Positions 36,594 through 45,226 are shown, counted from the first letter of the stretch. The stretch is DNA of 55,795 nucleotides from Bacteroidota bacterium (GCA_029567325.1 JAKQLF010000365.1:1-55795); one strand, 5' to 3'. A program made the numbers and translations. Notes: generated by a model from the sequence alone, not told the origin.

Positions 36594-36619
36594 CGCCTTC
36601 AAAACATTAAAACAACAAG

Positions 36620-37309
36620 ATGTTGACAAAAGCTAAAATTCTGATTGTAGATGATGAGGAAGACATCGTAGAATTTCTCAAATATAATCTCGAAAAAGAA
36701 GATTATGAAGTTGAAGTCGAAATGGATGGTGAAAGTGGTATCAAAACTGCCAAAACTTTTGCTCCCCATTTGGTCATCCTCGACATCATGATGCCAGGTA
36801 TGGATGGCATTGAAGTTTGTGAGCGTATGCGCAGTATGCCTGAATTCAGAAATACCATCATTGTTTTCCTCACGGCAAGGAGTGAGTCTTTCACCCAGAT
36901 AACTGCTTTGGAAACAGGTGGCGATGATTTCATCAACAAACCCATCAAACCCAATGTTTTTAAATCACGGATAAAAGCTATTTTGAGAAGGCATCCAGAT
37001 CTCAATCAACAAGGGATGGCCAGCTCTACCACAACTTTTGGTGATATGGAAATCAATTTTGAGCAATTCAAAGTATTGATCAGAGGCGAAGAAATTCCAA
37101 TGGCGAAAAAAGAGTTTGAATTATTGGCTTTGTTGGCATCCAAGCCAGGAAAGGTTTTCAAACGCAATGAAATCATGAGCAGAGTTTGGGGAGAAGAAGT
37201 TATTGTTGGCGATAGGACAATAGATGTACACATCAGGAAGTTGAGGGAAAAATTGGGGGATGAATATATTTCAACCATGAAAGGTGTAGGTTATAAATTG
37301 GATTTTTGA
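36620..37309 (+). CDS. OmpR/PhoB-family response regulator
   Basis: A 229-residue regulator: receiver domain with the acidic pair at 11-12 and phosphoacceptor Asp55 (VILDIMMPG), then a winged-helix domain with MAKKEFELLALLASKPGKVFKR and the RTIDVHIRKLREKLG recognition region. The TGA stop overlaps the likely TTG start of the kinase gene by 3-4 bp, showing coupling. The pair resembles PhoB/PhoR of Bacteroidota, but the signal is unknown. Confidence 0.94.
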   Translation: MLTKAKILIVDDEEDIVEFLKYNLEKEDYEVEVEMDGESGIKTAKTFAPHLVILDIMMPGMDGIEVCERMRSMPEFRNTIIVFLTARSESFTQITALETGGDDFINKPIKPNVFKSRIKAILRRHPDLNQQGMASSTTTFGDMEINFEQFKVLIRGEEIPMAKKEFELLALLASKPGKVFKRNEIMSRVWGEEVIVGDRTIDVHIRKLREKLGDEYISTMKGVGYKLDF

Positions 37310-38358
37310 TTACTTTAAAGAATTTATCCATACGGCAGCTGACCTTATACGTCACATTGATCATTACTTTGGTCAATGGTTTCGTATTCGTTTCTTTATA
37401 TATTTTCGTTTCTAACTTTTCATTATCGACGACTGAGGCCATAGTCATAACTGTGGGATTCATACTCAACTTTATCTTTATAGTATGGCTGTTGGAACGC
37501 TTTGTTTTTAGAAAGATCAAGCTCATTTACAAAATGATAAGGGCAGGTAAGCTCACCAAAGAAGAGAAGGAAAAGGAGGATCTGGGAGGTACGGCCCTTG
37601 TAAAAGTAGAATCTGAAGTAGAGGAATGGACAACCGTGACCAATAAAGAACTACAGTCCCTCAAAAGTTTGGAGCAATACCGCAAGGATTATGTCGGTAA
37701 CATTTCACACGAACTTAAAACGCCCATTTTTTCTATACAAGGGTATTTACACACTTTACTAGAAGGAGGACTTTATGATGAAAATGTGAATACAAATTAC
37801 CTCAAAAGAGCCATTAGTAATGCAGATCGGTTGCAAAACATCGTAGAGGATCTTGAAATCATTAGCCGATTGGAATCTTCTGAATCCAAGGTCAATATGG
37901 TCAAATTTGATTTGAAAGCGCTGACCAATGAAATCATCCAAGATTTAGAAGTAATGGCAGCATCAAAACATATCAAAATCATGTACAAGGAAGGGGCTGC
38001 CCAAGCATTTAATGTGTTGGCAGACCGTGAGATGATTCGTCAGGTCTTTGTCAATCTCATTGTAAATGCCATTAAATATGGTAAAGAAGAGGGCACCATC
38101 AAAATTTCTTTTTATGATGTGGAGAAAATGGTGTTGATCGAAGTTTCTGATAACGGTACGGGCATTGAAGAAAAACACCTCAAACACCTTTTTGATCGTT
38201 TTTACAGAGTTGAAAGCAGCCGTTCAAGAAAAATCGGCGGTTCTGGATTGGGTTTGTCGATTGTGAAGCATATTATTGAAGCTCATCAGCAGACCATCAA
38301 TGTGCGGAGTACGCCGGGTTTGGGTAGCACTTTTGGTTTTACTTTGGATAAAGCTTAG
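37306..38358 (+). CDS. PhoR-like sensor histidine kinase
   Basis: A 350-residue kinase with two membrane helices (about 13-37 and 44-64), a short linker, HisKA with NISHELKTP (His135), and HATPase_c with the N-box VFVNLIVNAIKYG, G1 DNGTGI, F-box FDRFYRV and G2 GGSGLGLSIVK. The start appears to be TTG overlapping the regulator's stop codon. The short outer loop suggests no large periplasmic sensor. The gene ends within 3 nt of a TCAGCTGTCAG word tract. Confidence 0.92.
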   Translation: MITLKNLSIRQLTLYVTLIITLVNGFVFVSLYIFVSNFSLSTTEAIVITVGFILNFIFIVWLLERFVFRKIKLIYKMIRAGKLTKEEKEKEDLGGTALVKVESEVEEWTTVTNKELQSLKSLEQYRKDYVGNISHELKTPIFSIQGYLHTLLEGGLYDENVNTNYLKRAISNADRLQNIVEDLEIISRLESSESKVNMVKFDLKALTNEIIQDLEVMAASKHIKIMYKEGAAQAFNVLADREMIRQVFVNLIVNAIKYGKEEGTIKISFYDVEKMVLIEVSDNGTGIEEKHLKHLFDRFYRVESSRSRKIGGSGLGLSIVKHIIEAHQQTINVRSTPGLGSTFGFTLDKA

Positions 38359-38395
38359 TGGTCAGTTGTTAGCTGTCAGCTGTCAGTTTTCAGCT

Positions 38396-38514
38396 ATCAG
38401 ATCAGATGTTAGCAGCGAGCTTTGAGCCACGAGCCACCAGCTTTTTTGTTTATTTGTTTATGCGTTTATTTGTTTAAGGTTTTATAAACGATTAAACAAA
38501 TAAACAGTTAAACC
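38396..38514 (+). repeat. GAGCCACGAGCCACCAG / TTTATTTGTTTA hairpin unit, copy A
   Basis: The unit has a GAGCTTTGAGCCACGAGCC segment, a T-run, and TTTATTTGTTTA words whose reverse complement AAACAAATAAAC follows after TTTTATAAACGATT. It can thus form a hairpin. A second copy with a few changes lies at 38789-38904 in the same orientation. Confidence 0.88.
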
Positions 38515-38642
38515 CCTAGGGATCAATACCTTCACTTAAAAAATTTTCCATTTTTACATTATTAAATTTCCATGTTAAGTACTCATTTAAGCAGATCAGC
38601 CTTTCCACCAATTTAGGCGAAACGACAATTTGTTTTTCGTAT

Positions 38643-38733
38643 AGAACCCGAAGGGTTCAATGTGTTTAGCCCCGAGTGGAACTCGGGGGAGAAAAGCCCA
38701 GATTAAGCCAACCCTGAATAGGTTTGAATAGGC
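38643..38733 (+). repeat. REP-like multi-hairpin element, copy 2
   Basis: GAACCCGAAGGGTTC, then CCCCGAGTGGAACTCGGGG, then CAACCCTGAATAGGTTTG appear in order. This is the same element as at 32486-32582 but inverted. Stem positions differ in compensating ways, so the folded structure is kept. Confidence 0.87.
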
Positions 38734-38788
38734 CAGAATATTGATTAACTGGTGCACAAAACTAATTTCCAATTTCCACATCCAAGAT

Positions 38789-38904
38789 ATCAGCCGTCAG
38801 ATGTCAGCCGCGCGCTTTGAGCCACGAGCCACCAGCTTTTTTTATTTGTTTATGCTTTTATTTGTTTATGTTTTATAAACGATTAAACAAATAAACATTA
38901 AACC
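38789..38904 (+). repeat. GAGCCACGAGCCACCAG / TTTATTTGTTTA hairpin unit, copy B
   Basis: Near-identical to copy A across the GCTTTGAGCCACGAGCCACC segment and the TTTATTTGTTTA / AAACAAATAAAC arms. The two copies bracket a 275-bp segment with the REP-like element, suggesting insertion into one unit or a local duplication. Confidence 0.88.
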
Positions 38905-38941
38905 TTCACATAAATGCCTAGTTTTGCAGCAACTCTTTCCT

Positions 38942-40147
38942 ATGTGGTTGATAAATCTTTATTACGACGCCTTCAAAGGGCTCAATAGGTATGTCTGGCT
39001 CCTTGCTTTGGCCAACTTGATCAATAGGACAGGTTCGATGGTTTTGCCATTTATGACGCTTTATCTGACCAAAGACTTGGGCATTGACATGGGAAATGCG
39101 GGGTATGCCATGTCCGCTTATGGAATTGGGAGCATCATTGGCAGTTATGGTGGCGGTAAGCTGGCCGATCGCTTTCATTATAAAAACATACAAGTTTGGT
39201 CATTGTTGGGCAGTACAGTATTGTTGATACCGCTCATTTTTTTGAGATCATACCCATTGATCATACTCACAGTTTTTGTTTTTTCCATTGTTACAGAGGC
39301 ATTTAGACCAGCCAATACGGTTGCAATTGCGGCATATTCTAAGCCAGAAAATAGGACGAGATCCTTTTCTTTGATGAGATTGGCATTCAACTTGGGATTT
39401 TCATTGGGACCAGCAATTGGGGGAGTGGTGGCCGGTACCTTGGGATACAAATGGCTGTTTCTTTTAGACGCGGTCACCTGTTTATTGGCTGCGCTGGTAT
39501 TGATATTTGCTTTACCTACAAAGGCAAGAGAACAGAAATTGGACGATGAAGAAAAGGTTTATTCTCCTCCAAGTGAATCAGTTTATAAGGACAAACAATT
39601 CATTGGCTTCATAGTTATGGTAGCACTTTATGCCATTTGCTTTTTCCAAATGTTTGCAACAGTACCCGTGTTTTTTGCCAAGGACATGCACTTGTCAGAA
39701 CCTATAATAGGTTTATTACTGGCATTGAACGGCGCATTGGTTGTAATTTTGGAGATGCCCATAGTAGCTAAACTGGGAAATTATAAACGATTCATGTTGT
39801 TGATTAGCGCTGGCACAATTTGTATGGCGATTGCTTATGCAATATTGTTAGCTGGAAATCCCTGGATTGGGTTTGCTATTTTTTATACATTCATGATTAC
39901 TTTGTCAGAAATATTTGCCATGCCATTTATGATGAATTTTAGCATTTCCAGAGCTCCAAAAGCAAGGCAAGGGGAATACGTTGCAGTCTACTCAATGGCT
40001 TATGGCGCAGCTCACATATTGGCACCAACATTGGGTTTGGCGATTGCTGACCATTATAATTTTGGAACTTTGTTTGGCTTGTTAACTGTTGTTTCAATAA
40101 TATTGGCTTGGGCTTTTTATATGATGCGTGCAAAACATTCTTTATAA
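38942..40147 (+). CDS. MFS transporter
   Basis: A twelve-helix facilitator of about 401 residues from the ATG at 38942 (MWLINLYYDAF); a TTG six codons upstream is also open. It has the loop motif GGKLADRFHYKN between helices 2 and 3 and NLGFSLGPAIGG in helix 5, typical of drug-efflux-like MFS proteins. The substrate is unknown. It directly follows a repeat unit, which may contain its promoter. Confidence 0.87.
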   Translation: MWLINLYYDAFKGLNRYVWLLALANLINRTGSMVLPFMTLYLTKDLGIDMGNAGYAMSAYGIGSIIGSYGGGKLADRFHYKNIQVWSLLGSTVLLIPLIFLRSYPLIILTVFVFSIVTEAFRPANTVAIAAYSKPENRTRSFSLMRLAFNLGFSLGPAIGGVVAGTLGYKWLFLLDAVTCLLAALVLIFALPTKAREQKLDDEEKVYSPPSESVYKDKQFIGFIVMVALYAICFFQMFATVPVFFAKDMHLSEPIIGLLLALNGALVVILEMPIVAKLGNYKRFMLLISAGTICMAIAYAILLAGNPWIGFAIFYTFMITLSEIFAMPFMMNFSISRAPKARQGEYVAVYSMAYGAAHILAPTLGLAIADHYNFGTLFGLLTVVSIILAWAFYMMRAKHSL

Positions 40148-40243
40148 TAAGGAACTTAGCGTGAAATTTAGCTCTTTTTTCACCATCGATAAACTTTTAT
40201 ATTCTTGAGTATATTTGTTTTGCAAATCACCAAACATAACAAG

Positions 40244-41458
40244 ATGAAAATATTATTTTATGTCTTCGTTGCCATTCAGGTTGCTTGCGGTCAGCCAAAT
40301 GCAACGACCACCAATGAACAGATTAACATCGAGGAACAGCAAATTTCAGACACATTGCGAGTTGGTGCCGAACAATACAATGTTTATTTACCCAAATTAA
40401 AAGGTAGAAAAGTTGCTTGTGTTACCAATCAGACCAGTGTGGTAGGTTCTAAACATTTGTTGGATTTTTTGAAAGAAAATGATATCGATATCACAAAGAT
40501 TTTTGCGCTTGAACATGGTGTGCGAGGTAAAGCAGATGCAGGCGAACACATCAATAATGGTATAGATTCCTTGACTGGCGCTAAAATTATTTCTTTATAT
40601 GGTTCTAATAAAAAGCCAAGCCTAGATGACTTAGCTGATGTCGATGTGGTCTTATTTGATATTCAGGATGTGGGTGTACGTTTTTATACTTTTATTTCTT
40701 CTTTGCACTATATCATGGATGGAGTGGTAGAAGCTAAAAAGGAGCTGATTGTATTAGATCGGCCCAATCCACATGCCCATTACATCGATGGACCGATTCT
40801 CAAACCTGCTTTTCAATCCTTTGTCGGGGTGGATCCCTTGCCTATTGTTTATGGCCTTACCATTGGCGAATTGGCAAATATGATCAATGGTGAAGGGTGG
40901 TTAAATAATCAACAGAAATGTATTCTGACTGTAGTGCCTTGTGAAAATTACGACCGAAATGTACCTTATGATTTACCAGTCAAACCTTCACCCAATCTAC
41001 CCAATTTGCGGGCGATTGTTTTATATCCGTCTCTCTGTTTTTTTGAAGGTACAAATGTGAGCGTAGGCAGAGGAACCAACACCCAATTTCAAGTATTTGG
41101 AGCTCCTACTTACAAGAATAGTTTTGAATATGCTTTCGTTCCCATACCTTTTGAAGGAGCTAAAACGCCTATGCACCAAGGTGTAGCTTGTTATGGCAAA
41201 GACCTGACTAGCATCAATGCAGTGAGATTTTCCGGATTGAAAAAAATCAATTTTGGCTATCTGGTCGAGGCTTATGCTGCTGCAAAAAAAGCAAACGATC
41301 CATTTTTTACCAATGCGGCTTTTTTTGATAAGTTGGCTGGTACAGATCAAATCAGAAAATTGTTGATAGAAGGCAAAAATGAAGATGAAATCAGGGCTTC
41401 TTATCAAGAAGAATTGGCAGAATTTGGAAAAATCAGAGAACGATATTTACTTTATTAA
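40244..41458 (+). CDS. DUF1343 lipoprotein, NamZ-like exo-beta-N-acetylmuramidase
   Basis: A 404-residue lipoprotein (MKILFYVFVAIQVAC, lipobox Cys). I chose the ATG at 40244 because it gives a proper signal peptide. The body matches DUF1343 (GH171): VACVTNQTSVVG, FALEHGVRGKADAGE, DVVLFDIQDVGVRFYTFISS, LDRPNPH and FEGTNVSVGRGT. NamZ of Bacillus and Tannerella cleaves terminal MurNAc from peptidoglycan fragments, so cell-wall recycling is likely. Confidence 0.92.
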   Translation: MKILFYVFVAIQVACGQPNATTTNEQINIEEQQISDTLRVGAEQYNVYLPKLKGRKVACVTNQTSVVGSKHLLDFLKENDIDITKIFALEHGVRGKADAGEHINNGIDSLTGAKIISLYGSNKKPSLDDLADVDVVLFDIQDVGVRFYTFISSLHYIMDGVVEAKKELIVLDRPNPHAHYIDGPILKPAFQSFVGVDPLPIVYGLTIGELANMINGEGWLNNQQKCILTVVPCENYDRNVPYDLPVKPSPNLPNLRAIVLYPSLCFFEGTNVSVGRGTNTQFQVFGAPTYKNSFEYAFVPIPFEGAKTPMHQGVACYGKDLTSINAVRFSGLKKINFGYLVEAYAAAKKANDPFFTNAAFFDKLAGTDQIRKLLIEGKNEDEIRASYQEELAEFGKIRERYLLY

Positions 41459-41501
41459 CTCATGAAATTGAGGAGTTAGATTTTGAGTTTGGAGGGAAAA
41501 T

Positions 41502-42044
41502 TTATAACCTTCTTTCAATAGCTGCTGCGAATTTGTTGAGGGCTATCTTTTTCAAATAGGTAAGGAATAATTCCATTTTGCTATTGAATCTGGCTTGAAC
41601 GAAGGTATGAAGCAAAGCCATTGTTTCTTCTTTTTCTAAAAAATCGAGTAGCAGTTTTTCTGGATGAATAGGTCTCAATCCATACTTTCTCAGTTTGGAG
41701 TTTGGAAAATCTTTGATGTTGTACGTGATAATCCACTCACATTTTCCTTGAATAGCTGACTGTGCAATTTTTGAATCTGCTTGGTCCCAAAGCGTGGTTT
41801 CTGATGATTTATCCGATATTTTGAGGTAGGCGTCTGGCCAAATCTCTTTTTGATTTTTCGTCAAAATGTCGGCATTTTTGCCCTTTGTGTTACCTGATTT
41901 ATTGCGATGTGTTGCGCGCCATTCTCCTAATACATGGTCAGACCAATGCGGGTAATAAGTGCCATTAAATTCAAATAAATGTAAAATAAGGCTACGAAGG
42001 CCTTCTGAAAAGAAAACATTGGTGTCAAGCAAAGCGTGTGTCAA
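41502..42044 (-). CDS. PIN-domain protein
   Basis: A 180-residue PIN-domain nuclease-like protein. Acidic residues at the expected positions are Asp7 (LLDTNV), Glu41 (LGEW), Asp89 (DQADSKIA) and Asp111 (NIKDFP). VapC toxins of this type usually have an antitoxin gene directly upstream; here the upstream gene is a cytochrome peroxidase and no antitoxin is visible. The start is TTG, 1 nt after the peroxidase stop, so translation may be coupled. Confidence 0.8.
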   Translation of the reverse strand: MTHALLDTNVFFSEGLRSLILHLFEFNGTYYPHWSDHVLGEWRATHRNKSGNTKGKNADILTKNQKEIWPDAYLKISDKSSETTLWDQADSKIAQSAIQGKCEWIITYNIKDFPNSKLRKYGLRPIHPEKLLLDFLEKEETMALLHTFVQARFNSKMELFLTYLKKIALNKFAAAIERRL

Positions 42045-42045
42045 G

Positions 42046-43152
42046 TTATTGAGGGCCTAGATTGGGGTCAGAAATGAAAGTAGTATCTGTCAATGTTTCA
42101 AGGAATGCTTTCAAAGCTCTTCTTTCCAAAGGAGTAAAATCTAGTTTGTATATCAAAGGATCTTTATTTGGTGACCACTTACCACCTGAACTATAATGGT
42201 CCAAAACCTCATCAATCGTGGCAAATCTGCCATCGTGCATGTATGGCGCAGTAAGCATGATGTTCTTCAAAGTAGGCGCTTTGAATTTGCCTTTATCAAT
42301 ATTGTTGCCCGTAAATTTTCCTAAACCTAAGTCTTTGAATTCATTGAGTGTGGGTGCCTCGTCCAAACCATTGTTTGCAAATTGATCTGATGTCATATGA
42401 GGAATGGCATGACAGTGTCCACATTCAGCATCCTTGACATCAGGATCTTCATCTAGATACATTCTGAAACCATATAACTCCAAATCAGTAAATTTATCCG
42501 TTCCTGCTAAAATTCTATCTAATTTTGAATTGCTGCTGATCAACGTTCGCTCATATTGGGCAATGGCTTTAGCGGCCAATTCTTTGGTGATTTCGTTTTT
42601 GTTTTTGATTCCGAATGCTTTTCTGAAAAGTCCGGGGTAATCCTTATGTTTAGTCAATTTATTGATTACATCCGGCCAGGTTGTTGCTAGTTCTTGAGGG
42701 TTTTCAATAGGATCAAGTGCTTGTGCTTCTAAAGTTGGCGATCTTCCATCCCAGAAAAAACCTCTTTTATGGAAGGCAAGATTGACGAGGCTCATGGCAC
42801 TTCTAGGCGTCTGCTCTCCCCGAATACCTGTGCTAAACTTTGTTGGGTCATTGAAAGAAAATGCTTGCAAATGGCAGGAAACGCATGACATGGTACTGTC
42901 CGCTGAAAGAATGGGATCAAAAAATAATTTCTTCCCCAAAGCTACTCCTTCGGCTGTCATCGGATTGTCTGCAGGAATATCTGGAATCCCATAACTTGCT
43001 GGTGCCTTCAGCGTATAGCTCGTAGGATTGTATAAAATGGTTGTAAGATCTCCCGTGTCCTTTTCTGTCATTTCTTCCTCACAGGAGGAAATAAATATAG
43101 AGGTCGCAAAAAGCAACATTAAAACGAGGAAATTATATTTATACTTAATCAA
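42046..43152 (-). CDS. Di-heme cytochrome c peroxidase/MbnH-like lipoprotein
   Basis: A 368-residue lipoprotein (lipobox IFISSC, Cys24) with two haem-binding motifs, CVSCH (90-94) and CGHCH (244-248), in a CCP/MauG fold (FFDPILSADSTMSC, GFFWDGRSPTLEAQAL). Located 60 bp after an MbnP-like gene, it fits the MbnH/MbnP pair, in which MbnH modifies a Trp on MbnP to kynurenine. Peroxide detoxification is the alternative. Confidence 0.9.
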   Translation of the reverse strand: MIKYKYNFLVLMLLFATSIFISSCEEEMTEKDTGDLTTILYNPTSYTLKAPASYGIPDIPADNPMTAEGVALGKKLFFDPILSADSTMSCVSCHLQAFSFNDPTKFSTGIRGEQTPRSAMSLVNLAFHKRGFFWDGRSPTLEAQALDPIENPQELATTWPDVINKLTKHKDYPGLFRKAFGIKNKNEITKELAAKAIAQYERTLISSNSKLDRILAGTDKFTDLELYGFRMYLDEDPDVKDAECGHCHAIPHMTSDQFANNGLDEAPTLNEFKDLGLGKFTGNNIDKGKFKAPTLKNIMLTAPYMHDGRFATIDEVLDHYSSGGKWSPNKDPLIYKLDFTPLERRALKAFLETLTDTTFISDPNLGPQ

Positions 43153-43212
43153 GACAAATAAAGCTTCTTACCTTCATTAACGCCGTATGAGACAGTAAAG
43201 TTATAAAAAGGA

Positions 43213-43998
43213 CTATAAATTAGATATGGCATTTTTAAAATTGGCGGTTATTTTCGAAGCAATGGCATCGATACCCTCAGTTTTGAATGCAATTCCTTGA
43301 AATAGAACCGCATAGTCCAATTTTATTTTGTATTGAATGGTTGCTCCTGGTTTATTGATGGGTGGATTGTTGGTTATCAAAGAAATTGGAATATCATCTG
43401 CCACAAAAACAGTTTTCACCATTCCATCATTTGTTTTGATGCTAAAATAGGCTGATCTATATCCATTACTGGTATACAAAACTTCTCTGCGACTAAGATT
43501 TTTGTCAGTGGCAACAGAAATGCTGTCTAGTCTGGTCAAATCATCTCGTAGGCCAACCAAGAATTGTAACGAAGAAAGCCCTCCTGCAAATTTCGCAGAA
43601 CCTGCAATGCATTCAACTGGTGTGGATCTCAATAGACAGTAATCAGTTGGAAAGGTTTTTGTTTCGCCTCCAATCGTAAATTGTTTGAATGTGAGATTGT
43701 TGATCAATTGAGATTCCGCATCATTAAACTTAATTTCTGAAAAGAAAAAGGCTTGATCTGCAATGGTAAAAGTGTCACCTACAGCATCCACATACATTTT
43801 ATTGATGGAATAGTTTTCTGATCCATACAGATGGGAAATGCCGATAGACAGATCTGGGTAAAGACAACAAGCTTTGCACGCAACGTCTGCACTCAATTCA
43901 TAATTCTTGGCCAAAGGGTCGAGGCATTCTTCTATATCTTGGTAACAAGAAGTACAGAAAATGGAGATAAGCAACAAAAATGGAAAGAATGATTTCAT
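43213..43998 (-). CDS. MbnP-like lipoprotein lacking tryptophan
   Basis: A 261-residue lipoprotein (ISIFCTSC, Cys18) with a Cys-rich N-terminal stretch (about 25-46) and a beta-rich body typical of the MbnP-like family in Bacteroidota (SENYSINKMYVDAVGDTFTI, FFFSEIKF). In relatives, a Trp-containing MYW/MFW-type segment near GY..FK is the site of modification by the partner di-heme enzyme. Here the aligned segment reads LYTSNGYRSAYFSIKT (174-189), and there is no Trp in the whole protein. A copper role is thus doubtful; another modified residue is possible. Confidence 0.8.
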   Translation of the reverse strand: MKSFFPFLLLISIFCTSCYQDIEECLDPLAKNYELSADVACKACCLYPDLSIGISHLYGSENYSINKMYVDAVGDTFTIADQAFFFSEIKFNDAESQLINNLTFKQFTIGGETKTFPTDYCLLRSTPVECIAGSAKFAGGLSSLQFLVGLRDDLTRLDSISVATDKNLSRREVLYTSNGYRSAYFSIKTNDGMVKTVFVADDIPISLITNNPPINKPGATIQYKIKLDYAVLFQGIAFKTEGIDAIASKITANFKNAISNL

Positions 43999-44014
43999 CT
44001 AATGAATCATAACG

Positions 44015-44839
44015 TTATTTAGTGACGCTTTTGCTATATTCTTCCAATAATTTCTTCGTTAATTTTTTCACTTGGGCTGAAAATTCCTTTTCCTGAATCC
44101 AGTGGTAGTATTGTCTGTCTTCGTACAAGGTTTTGGCGGCAGGTTTACCAATGTATTTTCCAAAGTTGAAAACAATATCACCGTTTGGACTCATCCTCAG
44201 TTTTTGAGTTACGTCGAGCATGCTACCATCGCTGAGAAACTTTGCTATTGCAGGCATATCATTTTGAATGGGTTTTGGCGTGGTAAATCCATCTCCATCC
44301 ACATGATCTGTGTCTTTATACATTTCTAACTGACCAGCAAGTACATCAACTGTTGCTCGCACATCTGACAATGCATTGTGAGCATCTTCCAAACTTTTCC
44401 CGCAATAATGCATATATGCCGCTTTGAGTGTACGCGGTTCCATTTTATAAAATATCTTTTGCACATCAATCAAGTTTCTTTTGTCGATGTCAAAATCATA
44501 ACCAGCTCTGTAAAACTCTTCCATGAGCATGGGGATGTCAAATCGATCAGAATTGTATCCTGCAAGGTCAGCATTACCAATAAATTTGTAAATGCTTTCT
44601 GATGCTTGTTCGAATGTGGGTTTATTACGCACCATGTCTGGTGTAATTCCATGAATGGCCATGGCTTCTTCAGAAATTGGAATTCCAGGATTGATCAGCA
44701 TTTCCATTTCTTCAGGCTCTGTCTTTCCTGGACTAAATTTTATCATGGCAATTTGTACGATTCTATCTCTGACGACATTGAGGCCAGTTGCTTCTAGGTC
44801 AAAAAATACTAAATCGTTTTTCAAATTGAAATTGGGCAT
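44015..44839 (-). CDS. DnaQ-like DEDDh 3'-5' exonuclease
   Basis: A 274-residue protein from the chosen start MPNFNLKNDLVFFDLEATG; an upstream ATG at 44905 adds 22 unconserved residues. DEDDh residues are visible as Asp and Glu in FFDLEATG, Asp in NSDRFDIPM, and His and Asp in DAHNALSDV. A C-terminal region (about 195-274, FGKYIGKPAAKTLYED..YYHWIQEKEF) is the small domain often found with these exonucleases. It probably trims DNA or RNA 3' ends. Confidence 0.9.
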   Translation of the reverse strand: MPNFNLKNDLVFFDLEATGLNVVRDRIVQIAMIKFSPGKTEPEEMEMLINPGIPISEEAMAIHGITPDMVRNKPTFEQASESIYKFIGNADLAGYNSDRFDIPMLMEEFYRAGYDFDIDKRNLIDVQKIFYKMEPRTLKAAYMHYCGKSLEDAHNALSDVRATVDVLAGQLEMYKDTDHVDGDGFTTPKPIQNDMPAIAKFLSDGSMLDVTQKLRMSPNGDIVFNFGKYIGKPAAKTLYEDRQYYHWIQEKEFSAQVKKLTKKLLEEYSKSVTK

Positions 44840-44891
44840 ATTTTTTCTTTTATGCTGCGAATATAAAACTTTTGAGTTGGATGGGGAAATA

Positions 44892-44990
44892 CAATGGAAG
44901 TTCAATGGGAATTCAATGGGAATTCAATGAGAGTTCAATGGGATTTCAATGGGATATCAATGGGATATCAATGAGAGTTCAATGGGATTT
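44892..44990 (+). repeat. CAATGGGAATT 11-nt array, S23 element 2 left arm block 1
   Basis: Nine consecutive units of exactly 11 nt: CAATGGGAATT, CAATGAGAGTT, CAATGGGATAT and similar. The array lies about 50 bp upstream of the exonuclease start. Its word, reverse complemented, is close to the TTGAACTCCA array on the other side of the S23 gene. Confidence 0.93.
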
Positions 44991-45023
44991 CAATTTTCAA
45001 CATTTATTTATAACAAATAAGTA

Positions 45024-45046
45024 GAGACGCAAAATTTTGTGTCTTC
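45024..45046. repeat. GACGCAAAATTTTGTGTC near-palindrome
   Basis: GAGACGCAAAA pairs with TTTTGTGTCTTC. It belongs to the same kind of GACGCAA palindrome as 17270-17287, here inserted between two blocks of the 11-nt array. Confidence 0.65.
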
Positions 45047-45149
45047 ACGCATGTAGTTTAAAGGTCTTCAATGGAAGTTTAATACCTTGCAGAAGCAGCG
45101 ACAGGTGCGAATTCAATGGGAGTTCAAAGCCTTCGGCCCAATTTGATTT

Positions 45150-45226
45150 CAATGGGAATTCAATGGGATTTTAATAAGAGTTCAATGAGAATCCAATGGG
45201 ATATCAATTAGAGTTAAATGGAAATA
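45150..45226 (+). repeat. CAATGGGAATT 11-nt array, S23 element 2 left arm block 2
   Basis: Seven consecutive 11-nt units, more degenerate than block 1, including CAATGGGAATT, CAATGAGAATC and CAATTAGAGTT. One isolated unit lies at 45114-45124. The exact 11-nt period across both blocks indicates tandem copying followed by divergence. Confidence 0.88.

Larger units (their letters stand above)
38359..38941. other. Composite repeat region
   Basis: The 583-bp gap holds a TCAGCTGTCAG tract (38359-38406), a 115-bp unit in two direct copies (38396-38514 and 38789-38904), and between them a REP-like element (38643-38733). No credible gene was found; the next ORF probably starts at the ATG at 38942. 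Confidence 0.75.

Noticed and set aside
41459-41501. AACTC/GAGTT hairpin as terminator after the NamZ-like gene
   Set aside because: The stem is only five pairs with a long loop and no T-run.
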